DNA of 18,372 nt. It comes from JARRQJ01 sp037381915. Its GTDB lineage: Bacteria > Pseudomonadota > Gammaproteobacteria > DRLM01. The notes below the pieces were generated by a model. The model had not been told where the DNA came from and did no database searches. It saw only the letters and a list, made by a program, of their open reading frames with translations. Location of the stretch: positions 1 to 18,372 of the forward strand of contig JARRQJ010000063.1 in assembly GCA_037381915.1 (NCBI GenBank), read 5' to 3'. A program made the position numbers and the translations under genes. Shown piece by piece: positions 1 through 7,600 of the stretch (position 1 is its first letter; the number at the start of each line of letters is the position of its first letter).

Positions 1-1020
1 AACCGTTTAAACAACGAGGGCTTGTTTGATCCGGCGCATAAACAACCCCTGCCGCGGCTGCCGCGCCGCATCGGCGTCATTACCTCGCCCACGGGCGCGG
101 CGATCCGCGATATCCTGAGCGTCCTGCGCCGCCGCTTTCCCGCCATCCCGGTGCTGATCTATCCGGTGCCGGTACAAGGCGCGGCCGCCGCCTCGCAGAT
201 CGCACGCACTATCCGCCTCGCCGGCCAGCGCCGGGACTGCGACGTACTGATCGTCGCGCGGGGTGGCGGTTCCCTGGAAGATCTGTGGGCCTTCAACGAA
301 GAAGCGGTGGCGCGCACCATTTACGATTGCCCCATCCCCATCGTCAGCGGCGTCGGCCATGAAGTCGACGTCACCATCGCCGATTTCGCCGCCGACCATC
401 GCGCCGCCACCCCCTCCGCCGCCGCCGAGCTGGTCAGCCCCAACGGGGATGAGTGGCTGCAGGCGTTCACCGGGTTTGAGAATCGCCTGGTCACCCATAT
501 GAAACGCCAACACCACGCCAAGTTGCAGAGCCTGCGGTGGCTGGAAACGCGCCTGGCCCAACTTCACCCGGCCCGACGCCTGAACGAACACGGCCAGCGC
601 CTTGACGAACTCGAACAGCGGCTGCAGCGCGCCTGCAACGCCCAGCTGCGCCATGCCGCAGCACGCTCCAACGCACTCGTCGCCAAATTAGAGCGCCATG
701 ATCCCAGCCGCCGTCTGCAACAATTACGGATGCAAGAAGAACATTTGGGACGCCGGCTACTCCAGGCGATGAAGGCCGCTCTTGAGCAGGATCGCCGACG
801 CTTGGCGGGCATCGGCCGGGCCCTGGACGCGGTAAGCCCCCTGGCAACCCTGAGTCGATCGCCCGCGGCCGGCTCATCTCCACCGTCGAGGAAAAGTACG
901 AGACATGAAGTATCTTTTTACACTGTCGTTGATTTTTTTCTGCAACCTGCTCCACGCCGCCACCTTGCCACAGGCGGAACCGGTTCCGGGCGGGATCGCC
1001 ATCGTGCCGCTGGCAAGTAA
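1..1020 (+). CDS. xseA: Exodeoxyribonuclease VII large subunit XseA, 5' end outside window, 3' end disrupted
   Basis: XseA is the catalytic subunit of exonuclease VII, which degrades single-stranded DNA to oligonucleotides with XseB. The frame is open from base 1 (RLNNEGLFDP...), so the start lies outside the window. The visible part carries the conserved core RGGGSLEDLWAFN, then GHEVDVTIADFAADHRAATP, then a long charged helical region typical of the family. After LDAVSPLATLSR (codons ending at 858) the expected GYA... segment is missing and the frame runs on with an unrelated tail to a TAA at 1018-1020. From 861 the frame ending at 908 reads ARGRLISTVEEKYET and stop, which looks like the genuine C-terminus. 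A deletion of roughly 25-30 codons that also shifts the frame is the simplest reading. The genuine stop overlaps the next gene's ATG at 905-908. The identification is firm; whether the protein is functional is uncertain. Confidence 0.88.
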   Translation, partial: NRLNNEGLFDPAHKQPLPRLPRRIGVITSPTGAAIRDILSVLRRRFPAIPVLIYPVPVQGAAAASQIARTIRLAGQRRDCDVLIVARGGGSLEDLWAFNEEAVARTIYDCPIPIVSGVGHEVDVTIADFAADHRAATPSAAAELVSPNGDEWLQAFTGFENRLVTHMKRQHHAKLQSLRWLETRLAQLHPARRLNEHGQRLDELEQRLQRACNAQLRHAAARSNALVAKLERHDPSRRLQQLRMQEEHLGRRLLQAMKAALEQDRRRLAGIGRALDAVSPLATLSRSPAAGSSPPSRKSTRHEVSFYTVVDFFLQPAPRRHLATGGTGSGRDRHRAAGK

Positions 1021-1750
1021 TGATGACACGGCCCCCGACGTCCACTTCAACGGCCATCGGGTGATGGTGGTGAAAAACGCAGGGCAGTGGCTGGCCGTCG
1101 TCGGGATCCCCCTAGCCAGCAAGCCCGGCGTCGCAAGCCTGCGGGTGCAAAGCGGCGGCAAAGCCGAAAGCCGCAAAACATTTACTATTCACGCTAAAGC
1201 GTACGCCACCCAGCGGATAACCATCAAAGACAAGCGCAAGGTAGACCCCACCAAACTGGATATGAAACGCATTCGCCGCGAGCATCGAGTCATACACGCT
1301 GCGTTGGGCGGCTGGCACCCTCACGCCGATGTGCCCTTGCGCTTCCAACTGCCGGTGGTCGGACCGGTGAGCAGTCCCTTCGGGTTGCGCCGGGTCTTCA
1401 ACGGTGAGCCGCGTAAGCCCCACAGCGGCATAGATATCGCCGTACCGGCCGGCATGCAGATTCACGCCGCGGCGGCAGGCCGGGTGGCGGCCGTGGGCAA
1501 TTATTTCTTCGACGGCAACACGGTCCTCATCGACCACGGCCAAGGCTTGGTCACCATGTACTGCCACATGGAGAAGATCCTGGTGAAGAAGGGGCAGCGG
1601 CTATCACGGGGTGACGTGATCGGCTTGGTGGGACAAACCGGCCGCGCCACCGGTCCCCATGTACATTGGGGGGTGAGCCTCAACGATGCCCGCGTCGACC
1701 CGGCACTGTTCCTCACACCGGACGCCATGGCCAAGCTGGAAGAAAAATAG
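905..1750 (+). CDS. Secreted M23 family (LytM-type) metallopeptidase
   Basis: Predicted periplasmic zinc endopeptidase acting on peptidoglycan cross-links. The 281-residue product begins with a hydrophobic signal peptide, probably cleaved after LLHA (residue 18). A beta-rich N-terminal domain (about 20-145) precedes the M23 domain (about 148-275). The zinc ligands are visible: H173 and D177 in HSGIDIA, and H254 in HVHWG, with H252 and H221 as further catalytic-site histidines. All M23 signature residues are present, so an active enzyme is likely, unlike EnvC or NlpD activators that have lost them. The start ATG (905-907) overlaps the apparent original xseA stop TGA (906-908), and GAGG occurs about 12 bases upstream, so translation is probably coupled to xseA. 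The in-frame TAG is followed by a further 114 open codons (see findings). The precise substrate cannot be told from sequence. Confidence 0.93.
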   Translation: MKYLFTLSLIFFCNLLHAATLPQAEPVPGGIAIVPLASNDDTAPDVHFNGHRVMVVKNAGQWLAVVGIPLASKPGVASLRVQSGGKAESRKTFTIHAKAYATQRITIKDKRKVDPTKLDMKRIRREHRVIHAALGGWHPHADVPLRFQLPVVGPVSSPFGLRRVFNGEPRKPHSGIDIAVPAGMQIHAAAAGRVAAVGNYFFDGNTVLIDHGQGLVTMYCHMEKILVKKGQRLSRGDVIGLVGQTGRATGPHVHWGVSLNDARVDPALFLTPDAMAKLEEK

Positions 1751-1769
1751 GCCGCGCCCGCAGAACCGC

Positions 1770-1795
1770 GCATCCGGCGATACGCCGCGGGATGC
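1770..1795 (+). terminator. Hairpin after the xseA-M23 transcript, possible terminator
   Basis: GCATCCGGCG pairs with CGCC and GGATGC across a 3-base loop, leaving a GCG bulge. It lies 20 bases after the M23 stop codon, where a terminator is expected. No T-run follows, so it may instead act as a 3'-end stabiliser or work with Rho. Confidence 0.3.
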
Positions 1796-1818
1796 TCATT
1801 CAAAACTAAGGAAAGGAA

Positions 1819-1837
1819 GCGCCCGTTAGGCGGGCGC
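1819..1837 (-). terminator. Perfect 7-bp GC hairpin, terminator-like on the minus strand
   Basis: GCGCCCG and CGGGCGC flank a 5-base loop. Read on the minus strand the stem is followed by TTCCTTTCCTTAGTTTT, a T-rich but broken tract. It could end transcripts arriving from the RNR side, or a short transcript from 1838-2000. On the plus strand there is no T-run. Confidence 0.35.
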
Positions 1838-2297
1838 CTCGCTAGAAAACTGCCACTGCCGCCCCACGGGGCATTCACGCGGTGGACACGCCAGTACCTT
1901 GAAACGGCCAAGCCGGCCAGGCAAGCACCATCTAAACGCACGGGCGTGGAGTTCGGAACCTGGGGAATCCCATTCTGCGCCGCCTCCACCCTTCATTTGC
2001 CGCGGATGTTATTTTTTTGTGTTCTAACCCTTAGCCACGGCACCAAAGGCACGCTGCATTTTATTTATTATCAGCGTATCGAAAACGCCTATTAATAACC
2101 TTGCACCACAGCGTTCAACATCAACAGCATGAAACAAATCGGGAAAAGGAAGAACACTATGAGTGGATTCATTTTCATTTTTCAACTCCTCTTTGCTAGC
2201 CAAAGCGACCGTTCGCTCAAGCTGATACATTGATCTGTCGCTCAACAATAAGCCGCGCCTATTATGGCAGGATCGGATTTGTTGGAAAAGGCTAAGT

Positions 2298-2340
2298 GTA
2301 TAAATTCCCTCAATATTGACGTATAAATTGTAAGGGAATT
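2298..2340. repeat. Operator-like repeat cluster in AT-rich DNA
   Basis: GTATAAATT occurs twice in direct orientation (2298-2306 and 2321-2329), 23 bases apart. AATTCCCT (2303-2310) and AGGGAATT (2333-2340) form a perfect inverted repeat, and the perfect palindrome CAATATTG (2311-2318) lies between them. The nested symmetry resembles a protein-binding site. No clear promoter pair accompanies it and the target gene is not evident. Confidence 0.35.
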
Positions 2341-2398
2341 GGCGCGCCTTTAATCCGAGCGGCATCCGCCGTTTTGCGATATACAGGCAGCGCGGCGA

Positions 2399-4216
2399 TC
2401 AATCCGCCTCCCGCTCCATGTCGCAGCAATGGGACGCCGTCTCCGCTGGCGCAACGCCACGCAGAACTTCCCCGGTCACTGGATTGGGACGGAAGGTGGT
2501 GCAGCCCTTCAAGCCTTTGTCAAATGCGAACCGGTATAACTCGCGAAACGCCGCGAAGTCGTAATCGGCCGGCACATTGATGGTCTTGGAGATCGCCTGG
2601 TCCACATAGGGTTGAATCGCCGCCTGCATATCGAGGTGCACGACGGGGGCGAGATGGCGGGCGTCAATGAAGGCCGGCGGCAGCGATGCGGTTTTGGCGC
2701 CGTTCCCGCCGCGCCACAGGGCGACGGCGTAATCCACCACGCGATACTCCGCGTAGGAGCCATCGAACTCCAGTACATTCCGGGAAAATTCGCTGTCGAA
2801 TACCGGCTCCAGCCCACTCGAGACGTTATTGGCCAGCAGGCTGATGGTACCGGTAGGCGCGATGGCGGTAAGGTGACTGTTGCGAATGCCGCAACGGGCG
2901 ATGGCGTCACGGATATCGGCGGGCAGACTGCGCACGAACACTCCGTCGAGGTATTTATCCTTGTCGAAAAACGGAAACGCCCCCTTTTCCTCCGCGATGG
3001 CGACGGAGGCACGATAGGCGCTGTGGCAGACGGCGCGCATCACCGTCCGCGCCAATTCCATGGATTCCTCGCTGCCGTAACGCACTCCTAACATCAGCAG
3101 CGCATCAGCCAAACCGGTAAACCCCAGGCCGATGCGTCGCGAACCGCGCGCCTGTTGCTCCTGGGCCCGGAGTGGAAAGCGGGTGGCATCGATGACATTG
3201 TCCAGAAAGCGCACGGCGGCGCGGGCGGTCTCCTCGATGCCGCGCAGGTCCAAATGGGCGTGCCGGGCAAAAGGGTTATTCACGAATTGGGTGAGGTTGA
3301 CGGAACCGAGATTGCACGCGCCGTAAGGGGGCAGCGGCACCTCGCCGCAGGGATTGGTGGCGCCGATGGTTTCGCGATAATACAGATTGTTTAGTTGATT
3401 GATGCGGTCGATGAACAACACGCCGGGCTCGGCATAGTCGTAGGTGGCGCGCATGATATTTTCCCATAAGGCCCGCGCCCGAACGCGCCGATGCACTTCG
3501 CAGACCACCGGATCACTGCGTCCCGGCCAACCGCACGTCATGGTTTCGCCGACGGCGCCGTGCTCATCCGCGGGAAACAGCAACGGCCAATCACGATCGT
3601 CGCGAACCGCCTCCATGAAGGCGTCGCTGACCAGGACGGAAATGTTGAAGTGGCGCAGTTGGATCTTGTCCTGTTTGGCGGCGATGAACTCTTCGATGTC
3701 GGGGTGATCGCAGCGCAGCGTCCCCATCATGGCACCGCGGCGCGCACCGGTGGAGAGGATGGTGGCGCACATGCTGTCCCAGATGCGCATGAAGGATACC
3801 GGGCCGGACGCCACCGACCCGACGCTGTAGGCCCGAGTGCCCCGCGGTCGCAAGGTGGAAAAGTCATAACCGACGCCGCCGCCCTGTTGCATGGTCAGCG
3901 CGCCCTCCTTGAGCGCTTCGAAGATGCCATCCATGGAATCGTCGATGATGCCCATGACGAAACAGTTGAACAGAGTGACCTTGTGCGCGGTGCCCGCCCC
4001 CGCCTGAATACGACCGCCCGGCAGGAATCTGAATCGCTCCAGGGCCGTGTAGAAACGCGCCTGCCAGTCCTCGCGCTCGCGCCCCTCGACCGCGGCGACG
4101 GCGCGGGCAATGCGTCGCCAACTGTCGGCGACGCTCGCCCATCCATGGGCGGGAGGATAGCACCAAACCAAAATCAAGATAACACCGCCGAGACGAGTGC
4201 GAACCCAAGCATGCAA
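2399..4216 (-). CDS. Adenosylcobalamin-dependent (class II) ribonucleotide reductase, abnormal N-terminus
   Basis: Reduces ribonucleotides to deoxyribonucleotides using a coenzyme B12 radical, without needing oxygen. The body is strongly conserved: FRFLPGGRIQAGAGT, LFNCFVMG (C85, redox partner), TMQQGGGVGYDFSTLRPRG, ILSTGARRGAMM, the catalytic NPCGE (N288, C290, E292), and a C-terminal CC pair at HCCDMEREAD for regeneration by thioredoxin. From ASVADSWRR (residue 27) onward it matches the family. The preceding 26 residues are hydrophobic (GGVILILVW) and do not resemble the usual N-terminus, which as I recall contains an ISxxIW..KY-like segment. No ATG is available; the longest frame starts at TTG 4216 with other TTGs inside the hydrophobic stretch. 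The 5' end therefore looks truncated or rejoined. It lies 40 bases after der, so co-transcription is plausible. Family certain, true start unknown. Confidence 0.87.
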   Translation of the reverse strand: MHAWVRTRLGGVILILVWCYPPAHGWASVADSWRRIARAVAAVEGREREDWQARFYTALERFRFLPGGRIQAGAGTAHKVTLFNCFVMGIIDDSMDGIFEALKEGALTMQQGGGVGYDFSTLRPRGTRAYSVGSVASGPVSFMRIWDSMCATILSTGARRGAMMGTLRCDHPDIEEFIAAKQDKIQLRHFNISVLVSDAFMEAVRDDRDWPLLFPADEHGAVGETMTCGWPGRSDPVVCEVHRRVRARALWENIMRATYDYAEPGVLFIDRINQLNNLYYRETIGATNPCGEVPLPPYGACNLGSVNLTQFVNNPFARHAHLDLRGIEETARAAVRFLDNVIDATRFPLRAQEQQARGSRRIGLGFTGLADALLMLGVRYGSEESMELARTVMRAVCHSAYRASVAIAEEKGAFPFFDKDKYLDGVFVRSLPADIRDAIARCGIRNSHLTAIAPTGTISLLANNVSSGLEPVFDSEFSRNVLEFDGSYAEYRVVDYAVALWRGGNGAKTASLPPAFIDARHLAPVVHLDMQAAIQPYVDQAISKTINVPADYDFAAFRELYRFAFDKGLKGCTTFRPNPVTGEVLRGVAPAETASHCCDMEREAD

Positions 4217-4256
4217 CTGAAAAAACGTCGCGTATCGCGCGGCCTGATGCGGAACG

Positions 4257-5651
4257 CTATTCGCGCTGTTTCTTTATATGCCGCAACAGGCGTTTGCGCT
4301 TGGCCAGCTGGCGCTCGTTCAACACGTTCTTCTTCCCGGCGTAGGGATTGGCACCGGTCTTGAATTCGAGGCGAATCGGCGTACCCCGGAGGCGCAGCGC
4401 GTCGCGAAAGCTATTGACGAGATAACGTTGATAGGCGGCCGGCAGTGCCGCGGTCTGGTTGCCGTGAATAATGATGAGCGGCGGGTTGCTGCCGCCCTGA
4501 TGGGCGTAACGCAACTTGATACGCCGCCCCCTGGCCAGCGGCGGCGGGTAGTGGATGACCGCCTGATTTAATATGCGGGTCAATTCCGGGGTGGACAACT
4601 TGCGCGTCGCGGCGCCGTAGGCGCTGAGGATGTCGTCGAACAGATTGCCCACACCGGTGCCATGCAGGGCGGACACGAAGTGGAGCGCAGCGAAACCCAG
4701 GAACGGCAAACGCCGGTCGATCTCCGACTTCATCCGTTGCCGTTGTTCCGGCGGCAGACCGTCCCACTTATTCACCGCGATCACCAGGGCGCGGCCCCGT
4801 TCGATTATCATGCCGGCAAGCGTCAGGTCCTGGGCATGGACGCCCTCCCGCGCATCCAGAACCATGATCACCACATGGGCGGCATCGACGGCCTGCAGCG
4901 TCTTTACCACGCTGAACTTTTCGATGACGGTCTCCACCCGCGAGCGGCGCCGGACCCCGGCGGTATCGATCAGCACATAGGCCTGGCCGTCCCGCTCATA
5001 AGGAATATAGACGCTGTCGCGGGTGGTCCCCGCCTGGTCGTACACCAAGACCCGCTCCTCGCCGAGCAGCCGGTTGATCAGGGTCGACTTGCCCACGTTG
5101 GGCCGCCCCACCACCGCGACGCGTATCCCCTCCGGTTGCTCCTCGTCGCGCTCCGCGGCCGGAGGCAATGCCGCGACGACCGCCTCCATCAACATCGCCA
5201 CGCCGTCGCCGTGGGCGGCGGAAACGGCATGGGGCCGTCCCAAACCCAGGGATTGGAATTCCGCAGCGGCAACATCGGGGTCCGCGCCTTCGATCTTATT
5301 CACCACCACGAAAACTCGTTTGCCTGTCTGGCGCAGGCCGCCGGCGATTTGTTCATCGCCGGCGGTCAAACCCGCGCGGCCGTCAACCAGAAACAGGATG
5401 ACGTCCGCCTCCAGCATGGCCTGTCGGGCCTGACCCGCGATATGCTCGGCCATGGTCTCCGCTTCACCGCTCAGACCACCGGTGTCCACCACCATGTAGG
5501 CGCGATCGCCAATCTTGCCATCGCCGTAAATGCGATCACGGGTGAGGCCCGGCAGATTCGCGACCAGCGCGGAACGGGAATGGGTCAAGCGGTTGAATAA
5601 GGTGGACTTGCCGACATTGGGCCGGCCGACCAGGGTGACAACAGGCTTCAT
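4257..5651 (-). CDS. der: Ribosome biogenesis GTPase Der (EngA)
   Basis: Essential double GTPase that binds the 50S subunit during late assembly. The 464-residue product has two Ras-like G domains. The first shows GRPNVGKS (9-16), DTGG (56-59) and NKIE (118-121); the second shows GRPNVGKS (182-189), DTAG (229-232) and NKWD (294-297). A KH-like domain (about 350-440) follows, then a lysine/arginine-rich tail ending in HIKKQRE. Length and architecture are normal and no key residue is missing. It starts at ATG 5651 with only a weak GGGG-type ribosome site. The 161 bases between bamB and der contain a strong hairpin, so der may be expressed partly independently of the upstream genes. The bamB-der order is conserved across gammaproteobacteria. 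Confidence 0.97.
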   Translation of the reverse strand: MKPVVTLVGRPNVGKSTLFNRLTHSRSALVANLPGLTRDRIYGDGKIGDRAYMVVDTGGLSGEAETMAEHIAGQARQAMLEADVILFLVDGRAGLTAGDEQIAGGLRQTGKRVFVVVNKIEGADPDVAAAEFQSLGLGRPHAVSAAHGDGVAMLMEAVVAALPPAAERDEEQPEGIRVAVVGRPNVGKSTLINRLLGEERVLVYDQAGTTRDSVYIPYERDGQAYVLIDTAGVRRRSRVETVIEKFSVVKTLQAVDAAHVVIMVLDAREGVHAQDLTLAGMIIERGRALVIAVNKWDGLPPEQRQRMKSEIDRRLPFLGFAALHFVSALHGTGVGNLFDDILSAYGAATRKLSTPELTRILNQAVIHYPPPLARGRRIKLRYAHQGGSNPPLIIIHGNQTAALPAAYQRYLVNSFRDALRLRGTPIRLEFKTGANPYAGKKNVLNERQLAKRKRLLRHIKKQRE

Positions 5652-5693
5652 GGCCCCGCATCTCGCTTGAAAATCATCGCTGAAGGCATTTTC

Positions 5694-5722
5694 GCCCGCC
5701 GGGAATTCCCCTCCCGGCGGGC
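5694..5722 (-). promoter_or_regulatory. Perfect 11-bp hairpin in the der leader
   Basis: GCCCGCCGGGA and TCCCGGCGGGC flank a 7-base loop, 43 bases upstream of the der start. No T-run follows on either strand, so it is not a standard intrinsic terminator. It may be an RNA processing or stabilising structure between the bamB and der parts of the message, or a dispersed palindromic element. Confidence 0.45.
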
Positions 5723-5812
5723 CAGGCGGGGAATAGTATCATTTTGCCGCGTCTTGATGCGGTTCGAGCGCCTTACATACCCCGCACGATATTGCTCCCG
5801 CATCCCGGCTGT

Positions 5813-6943
5813 TCATTGCGTGCGCAGGGCCGCTACCCCGCCGTCCCGATCCAGCACATAAAGCAACTTGCCGGCGGGGGACGGCGCGCCGATGATTCCG
5901 CCCTCATCCTCCCGGTAGCGTCCCACCAGGCGGCCGTCGTCCAAGGCGAGCCAGTGTAAATAACCCTGAAAATCGGAGACCACCAGATAGTTACCGAATA
6001 TCACCGGCGCCGACACGGAACGGTTGCGCAGCTTCTCCTGCTTCCACAGCGCGGCGCCGCTGCTGCGGTCGAAGGCCCATACGTCGCCCTGGCTATCTGT
6101 GAGATACAGGGCATGCCCGTCGGCGCTCATGTTGCGATAGGAGGACATATCCCGCGCCCACAGTTCCCGGCCGCTGCTGCGATCGAGGGCCACCACCCGT
6201 CCCTGATAGGCTACGGCATACACCGTGTCGCCGATCACCAGCGGATCGGCGTCCACGTCTACCATGCGTTCCAGTTCGGAACGGCCTTGAGGCGTGGCCA
6301 CAGCGACTTCCCACAACAGGCTGCCATCTTTGAGTTTCAAAGCCACCAACTTACCGTTGGCCATGCCGGCGAAGACTTCATCGTCCGCGATGACCGCGCG
6401 ACCGGTGCCGTGGAGGCTGAGGGTCGGCACCGATCGTTCGAACATCCACAGCTGCTTGCCATCCTGCGCGCCTAATCCAAACAATTTGCCGTCGCCGGAA
6501 CGGACGACCACCACCCCATCGGCCGCCGCCGGCGGCGCCAATATCTCGCTGGAGAGCGACGTTCGCCACAGCTCATGACCGTCTTTCAAGGCATAGGCCA
6601 CCACCTGACCGTGGCGCGTCCCCACCAGCAATGATTCGCCCGCGAGCCCGATGCCGCCGGTAATGGTAAGCCCGGTACGCCGTTCCCAGCGTAGCTTGCC
6701 GTTGCGGGCGTCATAGGCATGCAGCCAATTCAACCCGTCCACCACCACCAGCATTCCGCCCGCGACCACCGGTCGCACCCGTCCTTCCGGCGCATCGCTC
6801 CATGCCCCCAGCTTATGCGACCAGGACGCCTTGGGCGTTACGTGCTTGCTGTAAGCCGGGAGCGGAAACGGGCGTTCGCTCTGCGGAACACTGCTGCACC
6901 CCACAACAAGGAGGGCGAGAAACCCCAGGCAGGCGATGCGCAT
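5813..6943 (-). CDS. bamB: Outer membrane protein assembly factor BamB
   Basis: Lipoprotein subunit of the BAM complex, which folds beta-barrel proteins into the outer membrane. A signal peptide leads to the lipobox LVVGC, with the lipidated cysteine at residue 16 when translation starts at ATG 6943. The rest is a beta-propeller of PQQ-like repeats, visible as recurring hydrophobic strands ending in patterns such as GKLRWERRTG, GHELWRTSL, GSLLWEVAV, GRELWARDM and GAALWKQEK. At 376 residues it is close to the family norm. I prefer ATG 6943 over the in-frame TTG at 6946 because it forms a TGATG overlap with the yfgM stop and gives a normal lipoprotein leader. The neighbours yfgM and der are the usual ones. 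Confidence 0.96.
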   Translation of the reverse strand: MRIACLGFLALLVVGCSSVPQSERPFPLPAYSKHVTPKASWSHKLGAWSDAPEGRVRPVVAGGMLVVVDGLNWLHAYDARNGKLRWERRTGLTITGGIGLAGESLLVGTRHGQVVAYALKDGHELWRTSLSSEILAPPAAADGVVVVRSGDGKLFGLGAQDGKQLWMFERSVPTLSLHGTGRAVIADDEVFAGMANGKLVALKLKDGSLLWEVAVATPQGRSELERMVDVDADPLVIGDTVYAVAYQGRVVALDRSSGRELWARDMSSYRNMSADGHALYLTDSQGDVWAFDRSSGAALWKQEKLRNRSVSAPVIFGNYLVVSDFQGYLHWLALDDGRLVGRYREDEGGIIGAPSPAGKLLYVLDRDGGVAALRTQ

Positions 6944-7581
6944 CAAGGCGTGCCTTTTCCACCAACTTCAGCGAGTTTCATATCGAGGCGACTGCGATCG
7001 CCGCCCTTGGGGGCCGCATCGACCGCCGCACTGTACGCCGCTCGCGCCTGATCGCGTTCACCTTGCGCCGATAGGATATCGCCCTTCAACTCCTGTGCCG
7101 GCAGGACGAAGGTGTTCGCATCCACCGCATCCACCATCTTCAGGGCGCCGGCCTTGTCGCCTTTGGCCAGCAGCACCCGGGCGAGGCGCAACCTCGCCAC
7201 ATCCTTGAGTGGTGCCACCGAGGCATGATCCACCACCCACTGCAAATAGTATCGCGCGCCTTCCAGATCGGACTTGTCCACCTTGAGTTTGGCGAGTTCC
7301 AATGCAGTCAGCGCAGCGTAATTGGATTTCGCGAAGGCCTCCATCAAACGGCCGCCGCGCTTCAAGGCCGCATCGTTGTCGCCCTTCTTGATCTCCTGCA
7401 ATACCATTTCATATTGGTCCGAGGCCATCTCGGCCTGTTTGTTCTGATGGGACAGCCACCACTTGCCACCAAGCACCAAGGCCACGCCGAGCACCACGCC
7501 CACGATGATGGATTTCCCGTTGGCCTTCCACCACTGCTTGATGGCCTCGACCTGTTCTTTCTCCGATTCGTAACCTTCCAC
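6943..7581 (-). CDS. yfgM: YfgM family periplasmic TPR protein, SecYEG-associated
   Basis: Single-span inner membrane protein with a periplasmic tetratricopeptide domain. In E. coli, YfgM associates with the Sec translocon and PpiD and helps periplasmic chaperoning. The 212-residue product has a short cytoplasmic start (ESEKEQVEAIKQWW), a membrane span at about 24-43 (IIVGVVLGVALVLGG) and helical repeats thereafter. The start is GTG 7581, supported by AAAGGA about 8 bases upstream and by agreement with the family N-terminus. It begins 19 bases after the hisS stop and overlaps the bamB start by one base, so hisS-yfgM-bamB reads as one translationally linked block. Confidence 0.93.
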   Translation of the reverse strand: MEGYESEKEQVEAIKQWWKANGKSIIVGVVLGVALVLGGKWWLSHQNKQAEMASDQYEMVLQEIKKGDNDAALKRGGRLMEAFAKSNYAALTALELAKLKVDKSDLEGARYYLQWVVDHASVAPLKDVARLRLARVLLAKGDKAGALKMVDAVDANTFVLPAQELKGDILSAQGERDQARAAYSAAVDAAPKGGDRSRLDMKLAEVGGKGTP

Positions 7582-7600
7582 AATCCGTCCTTTTCGTTGA

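Larger units (their letters stand above)
1751..2398. other. 648-base convergent intergenic region
   Basis: This gap separates the M23 gene from the convergent RNR gene. The left part (1751-2000) is GC-rich and holds an imperfect hairpin (1770-1795), a perfect hairpin (1819-1837), and smaller palindromes such as GCCCC/GGGGC near 1861. It has unusually open reading frames on both strands, including a 56-codon minus ORF (1826-1996). The right part (2000-2360) is clearly AT-rich compared with its neighbours and contains repeated GTATAAATT motifs and an 8-base inverted repeat. A 113-codon minus ORF (2024-2365) and a 24-codon plus ORF (2159-2233) occur there, but I recognise neither. No tRNA, known riboswitch consensus or transposase fragment was recognised. 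Confidence 0.6.

Noticed and set aside
1826..1996. 56-codon minus ORF ending in a hairpin loop
   Set aside because: Not called as a gene: there is no ribosome site before its ATG and the plus strand is open too. It is described under findings instead.
1838..2010. Possible 6S RNA, SRP RNA, tmRNA or cobalamin riboswitch in the large gap
   Set aside because: I compared remembered consensus blocks of these RNAs with both strands. Only a stray GCCACTG was found, without the other conserved blocks of a B12 riboswitch.
2024..2365. 113-codon minus ORF downstream of the RNR gene
   Set aside because: Not called as a gene: it has no proper ribosome site, no recognisable family and lies in AT-rich DNA with repeat structure. 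It remains possible as an orphan gene.
3491..4363. 290-codon plus-strand open frame opposite the RNR gene
   Set aside because: It is a shadow of the RNR coding sequence; its histidine/arginine-rich translation shows no family features.
4662..5600. 312-codon plus-strand open frame opposite der
   Set aside because: It is antisense to a fully conserved der gene and resembles no known protein.
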